64,000 nt of DNA from Cryptomeria japonica (Eukaryota > Streptophyta > Pinopsida > Cupressales > Cupressaceae). Made by a program: the position numbers and the translations under genes. The stretch spans positions 244,771,218 through 244,835,217 of the forward strand of contig NC_081406.1 in assembly GCF_030272615.1 (NCBI RefSeq), written 5' to 3'. Shown here one piece after another: positions 61,001 through 64,000 of the stretch. Below the pieces are notes generated by a model that was given only the letters and a program-made list of their open reading frames with translations, made no database searches and was not told the DNA's origin. How positions within the stretch are numbered: the stretch's first letter is position 1; every line of letters starts with the position of its first letter.

Positions 61001-61440
61001 TTAATCACTTCCGGTGAAACCCTTAACAAATTCTTCCAATTGTCAGTGAAATCGCTCAAGAAGATATCTGATTGCATTGAATAGCCTTTGATCGCTTTGA
61101 ATTGGTCTAGATGCAAGGTGATAAAAATGAAGTGAGTTTGACCTTATATCTTCCAAGAAAAACCCTAATCTTTCATTGACATCAATGACTTCTGGTGAAA
61201 GATACCGGATCTCGAACAAAACATATCCATGCTGGATAAGAATCTCCAATGTCTGGAACATCTCGCAGAACCTCTTCCCAGGGCATATGCAACATCTTCA
61301 TGAATTTTTCCTACCCCTAAGCATTTGCCTTAGTTACCGGATGAGCTACTTGCCGGTGCAGGAGCAACCTCCTCTGCTGGATAATTGACCGGTGCATTCC
61401 CATCTGCTGATTGTTCTCCATTCTTCTTGACCCATCTCTG
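58047..61440 (-). pseudogene. Accessory ORF of about 1100 codons in the minus-strand LTR element
   Basis: Reading down: a Pro/Ala-rich start (QSADGNAPVNYPAEEVAPAP), then globular text with RVSPEVINRYLSLIMEEGSS (61020 region). 60757-60161 has IWLDRPYKITKEAIMAITHL followed by PQVGRRPDKK, then SYIFAAYKMMRENEKLNLCG. This loosely resembles the PF20167-type putative plant transposon protein pattern. A basic, Lys-rich linker follows (60120-59746). 59568-58981 is helical (VDEITKDGMLKNVQFYYDHL), and a Ser/Thr/Glu-rich spacer leads into a coiled coil (FEKKKIDEKLKLKDKSLKQS) ending near 58047. Frame changes occur near 61110, 60760 and 60140, with a few stops. The function is unknown. Confidence 0.55.
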
Positions 61441-62643
61441 TGTTGGCCATTTGGTGGAATTGATTATGTGTTACATTTATGTTTTGTCATTGATGTCAAC
61501 ACTAGCTGTTTGGATGCTTCACCGACACCCTTCTCGCGGTAGGATGAATGGTTTTTGGTTAACTTTGATACAATATGATCTAGTATAATTTGGTAATGGA
61601 ATTGGCTTGTTCATGATACTAATACTCATATTTGGTCAGTTAGTTTCGGTCTGGAGATTGGATGCTATCCTTTTTTCTTAGAAGATTGGTTTCTAGTTCT
61701 GTCGAGGGTTTCACCGAAAGAGATTTTGGTGGAGTTCTTTGATGAATTGCATAAGTGGTGTTGGTGCAGCTTCTGATGGAGTTTTAGGATGTTGTTGGTG
61801 ATCATGTTCAAGACTTGGCATTTGGAGATCATTGCTGAAGCGTGTGGACATATACTTGGTCCCGGTTGATCTAGGTTATGGACCGATATTAATGTAACGT
61901 GTGGATAGGACCTATTGATGTATTTTCAGGATGTCTTATGTGTTGATATTACTTGTTTGGTCTAAGTCTGACATGGTTTGTAATTATGTAATTAGTTTAT
62001 TGTCTGGTGGCCGACTTGATTGTTTATGGTTGAGGGTTTGTATAAATAGATGTAAGATCTCATTGTAGATCATCATGGTTAATGTAAGAGGTCATGGTCA
62101 AGGAATGTAATGTGCTAATAATGTAATATCATTCAGGCAGAGGAGTTGGTCGATCATTAGAGATTGAATTGGGTTTGTAAGAGGATTTAGTCCTTCGGTA
62201 TTGAGCTTAACCGAAACTGTACTCTGGCATAGGAGATACTATCTTTTGCAGTTCAACACTTTTCCGGACTGTTGTCTGGATTTGTAAGTAGTTAGTGAGA
62301 CTCCTTTTGTGATAAGCAGTGTGCTCTAGGCTGTTGGACTTCCTACAAGTGCAGGCCCCTTCATTGTAATTCACATACTTACTGCAAAAGTATTATCTAA
62401 TTGTGGGTAGGCTTCCCACCGTGGTTTTTCCCTTTACTGGGTTTTCCACGTACAAATCTTGGTGTTGTGTGGATGGCTTTTACTCTGTGATTACTACTTA
62501 TGCTTAATTGGATTAACTGCTATTTCGGTATTATTGTTTTGGGTTCCGGTATTAAAGTTTTAATTGTTGAATGTTCCTATAATCTGTGACAATTGATTCA
62601 TCCCCCCTCTTAGTTGTCTTCCGGTTATCTGAACTGTCTAACA
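61441..62643 (+). repeat. 5' LTR of the second copia element
   Basis: 1203 bases. TATAAATA at 62041 is a likely TATA box. It shares the phrase TTTGTCATTGATGTCAA with the LTRs of the copia element at 47459. Confidence 0.75.
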
Positions 62644-62645
62644 AT

Positions 62646-62657
62646 TGGTATAAGAGC
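62646..62657 (+). promoter_or_regulatory. Primer binding site of the second copia element
   Basis: TGGTATAAGAGC, one base different from the standard initiator tRNA site TGGTATCAGAGC, two bases after the LTR. Confidence 0.75.
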
Positions 62658-62701
62658 TTTGGTCCTCTCTGCAGAAAGTTTAACCACTTGAGGAAGATCC
62701 T

Positions 62702-64000
62702 ATGACGACTAACAATTCAAGTTCATTCAGTTCTTCTGGAGCTATCTTTCGAAGGGATATTCTGAGGCTTGATGGAACAAAGTGCATCATATGGAAGATT
62801 CTGATGGAGTCTTGGCAAGGAGATTTGGGAGATCACACAGAATGGTGTCATACCCTTTAATCTGGGAGCTGGCAATCCTCCTCCAAAAAAATTGGACAAG
62901 GAGCTTGAGAATGATTGTAGAGCAAGAGAAGCCCTCTTGTGTGCACTTTCTGATCAATAAATAATGGGATTAATAGACAAATCATCTAGAAAGACTATAT
63001 GGGATAAGTTGGAGAATCTTAATGAAGGTGACCCTACAATGAAGATTGTTAAACTTGATAGTTATCGGGTGAGATATGAAAACCTAAAGATGGAAGAAGA
63101 TGAAAGGATTAATACATTCATGGAAAGCGTAAATGCGATTGTTATGGGAATTCAATGTTGTGGTGGAACTCTGAGCGAAGATGAAATTGTTTCTAAAGTC
63201 CTGAGAGCCCTACCACCATCTTACAAAATGAAGGCTACTGCTATTAATGAGTTGAGAACAATGCCTAATACATCTGTCAATAGAGATACTTTGGTTGGGA
63301 AACTATCTGCTTTTGAGCTTGAGGAATTTGGACCTTCTGGAGCTGTGAAGTCTGAACCTTCTTTTCATGCATCTACATCTGCAACCGGTAAGAAAGACTG
63401 GAAATATTTATATGCAAATGAATTAGAAGATATGAAGAGAGAAGATGATGAGTTTGAGAAACTTGAAGCACTATTTTCTTGAAAAGTACCGAAAGGACCG
63501 GTAGGAAGTAAGTATGAAGGAAAATCACCTTTTAAATGTTTTGCATGCAATAAGATTGGTCATTTTGCATCTAGATGTCTTGAAAGGAATTCAAGATTTT
63601 AAGAAAGAGTTAAAAGATCATTTAAGCCTAATTCTAGATATCAAAACAAATATAGATTCAAAAAAAACAGAGACAAATCATGCTACATAGCGGATGAGGA
63701 AGGCATTACTGATTCAGATGATGAACCGACAAAAGACTTTGCTAGTGGATCCGGCAATGGGAAGGAATGGGTATTATTGGCTATCAAGGAAGATGATTCA
63801 ACAATGAAAGAGAATGTACTTGAAGAGAAGGCACTTGTTGCTAAAATTGAGGACAAGGATGAATGGGTAATTTACAGTGGTTTTTCACATCATATGACTG
63901 GAGATAAAAGGAAGTTTCTGTCTTTGCAAGAATTTTATGTTAGATTTGGAGATGACAAGGAATGTATGATTAAAGGGGAAGGAACTATATCATTGGATGT
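62702..64000 (+). pseudogene. Copia gag-protease, truncated by the window
   Basis: ATG 62702 (MTTNNSSSFSSSGAIF) starts gag, with a stop at about 62858 and a frame change. 62964-63482 is an open UBN2-type gag segment (KTIWDKLENLNEGDPTMKIV, SKVLRALPPSYKMKATAINE). A stop is followed by an intact CCHC knuckle (CFAC...GHFASRC, about 63537). At about 63870 the protease site reads WVIYSGFSHHMTG where DSGCSHHMTG is expected, so the catalytic Asp is Tyr and the enzyme is dead. Integrase and RT should follow outside the window. Confidence 0.85.

Larger units (their letters stand above)
56583..61440 (-). mobile_element. 3' part of an LTR element with a long accessory ORF
   Basis: Minus-strand internal region (61440-57533) plus 3' LTR. 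The region holds no protease, RT or integrase motif, only the accessory ORF 58047-61440. A second copia element begins at 61441 and interrupts it, so the rest of this element, including its 5' LTR, should continue to the right of that insertion, outside the window. It could be a non-autonomous element or a copia with an extra ORF after pol. Confidence 0.65.
61441..64000 (+). mobile_element. 5' part of a second Ty1/copia element
   Basis: LTR 61441-62643 (TGTTGGCCATTTG to TCTAACA), primer site, gag, zinc knuckle and protease, cut by the window end. It is inserted in the minus-strand LTR element. CTCTG (61436-61440) should be the left target-site duplication. Confidence 0.85.

Overview
This window looks like repeat-rich plant nuclear DNA. 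It is AT-rich, has no operon structure, and most recognisable coding sequence belongs to plant-type transposable elements: Ty1/copia, Ty3/gypsy, L1-type LINEs, hAT, and TRIM- and SINE-like units. A degraded PPR gene fragment is also plant-typical. The many large, old, nested elements and the long LTRs suggest a big-genome seed plant, possibly a gymnosperm. That last step is inference, because no marker gene is present. I see no intact host gene, tRNA or rRNA.

Layout. 1-10.6 kb: a MITE-like unit, a SINE-like unit, a 5'-truncated minus-strand LINE (about 2455-6000), diverged direct repeats, and a gypsy reverse transcriptase relic (8950-9455). 10.66-14.72 kb: a TG...CA unit with matching 5-bp flanks (candidate long solo LTR) that contains a second SINE-like copy. 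15.9-17.2 kb: a very long microsatellite block with a TRIM-like miniature LTR element (16335-16655) in its middle.

17944-45155 is the main object. It is a 27.2-kb unit with hAT-type terminal inverted repeats beginning CAG, identical 8-bp flanks (GTTGTTAT), TTCGCC-type subterminal motifs at both ends, and a decayed hAT transposase gene (18682-21390) just inside the left end. It also holds passenger genes that ordinary hAT elements lack. One is a minus-strand gene coding a globular N-terminal part, then a G-patch-like motif and coiled coils (30331 down to 22495). The others are a degraded PPR gene fragment (25.9-27.5 kb), an ORF split by a LINE (34089-34275 + 42308-42828) and a short minus-strand ORF (43504-44060). 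Later insertions into it are a 1237-bp solo LTR (31777-33013, TSD CTTTG) and an 8.0-kb L1-type LINE (34276-42291, 16-bp TSD). This LINE carries an unusual third ORF after its RNase H. The hAT unit itself sits inside an older degraded ORF that reads on from 17943 to 45164.

45.2-64 kb: older sequence, then a complete copia element (47459-55147, LTRs about 1.5 kb, TSD GATTC). Next is a minus-strand LTR element (56583 to beyond the window) carrying a long accessory ORF of about 1.1 kb codons just inside its 3' LTR. A second copia element (61441 to the window end) is inserted in it. Almost all coding regions are broken by stops and frameshifts. A theme worth following is that three element classes (hAT, LINE, LTR) each carry an extra ORF of similar layout: a globular N-terminal part, a charged linker and a C-terminal coiled coil.
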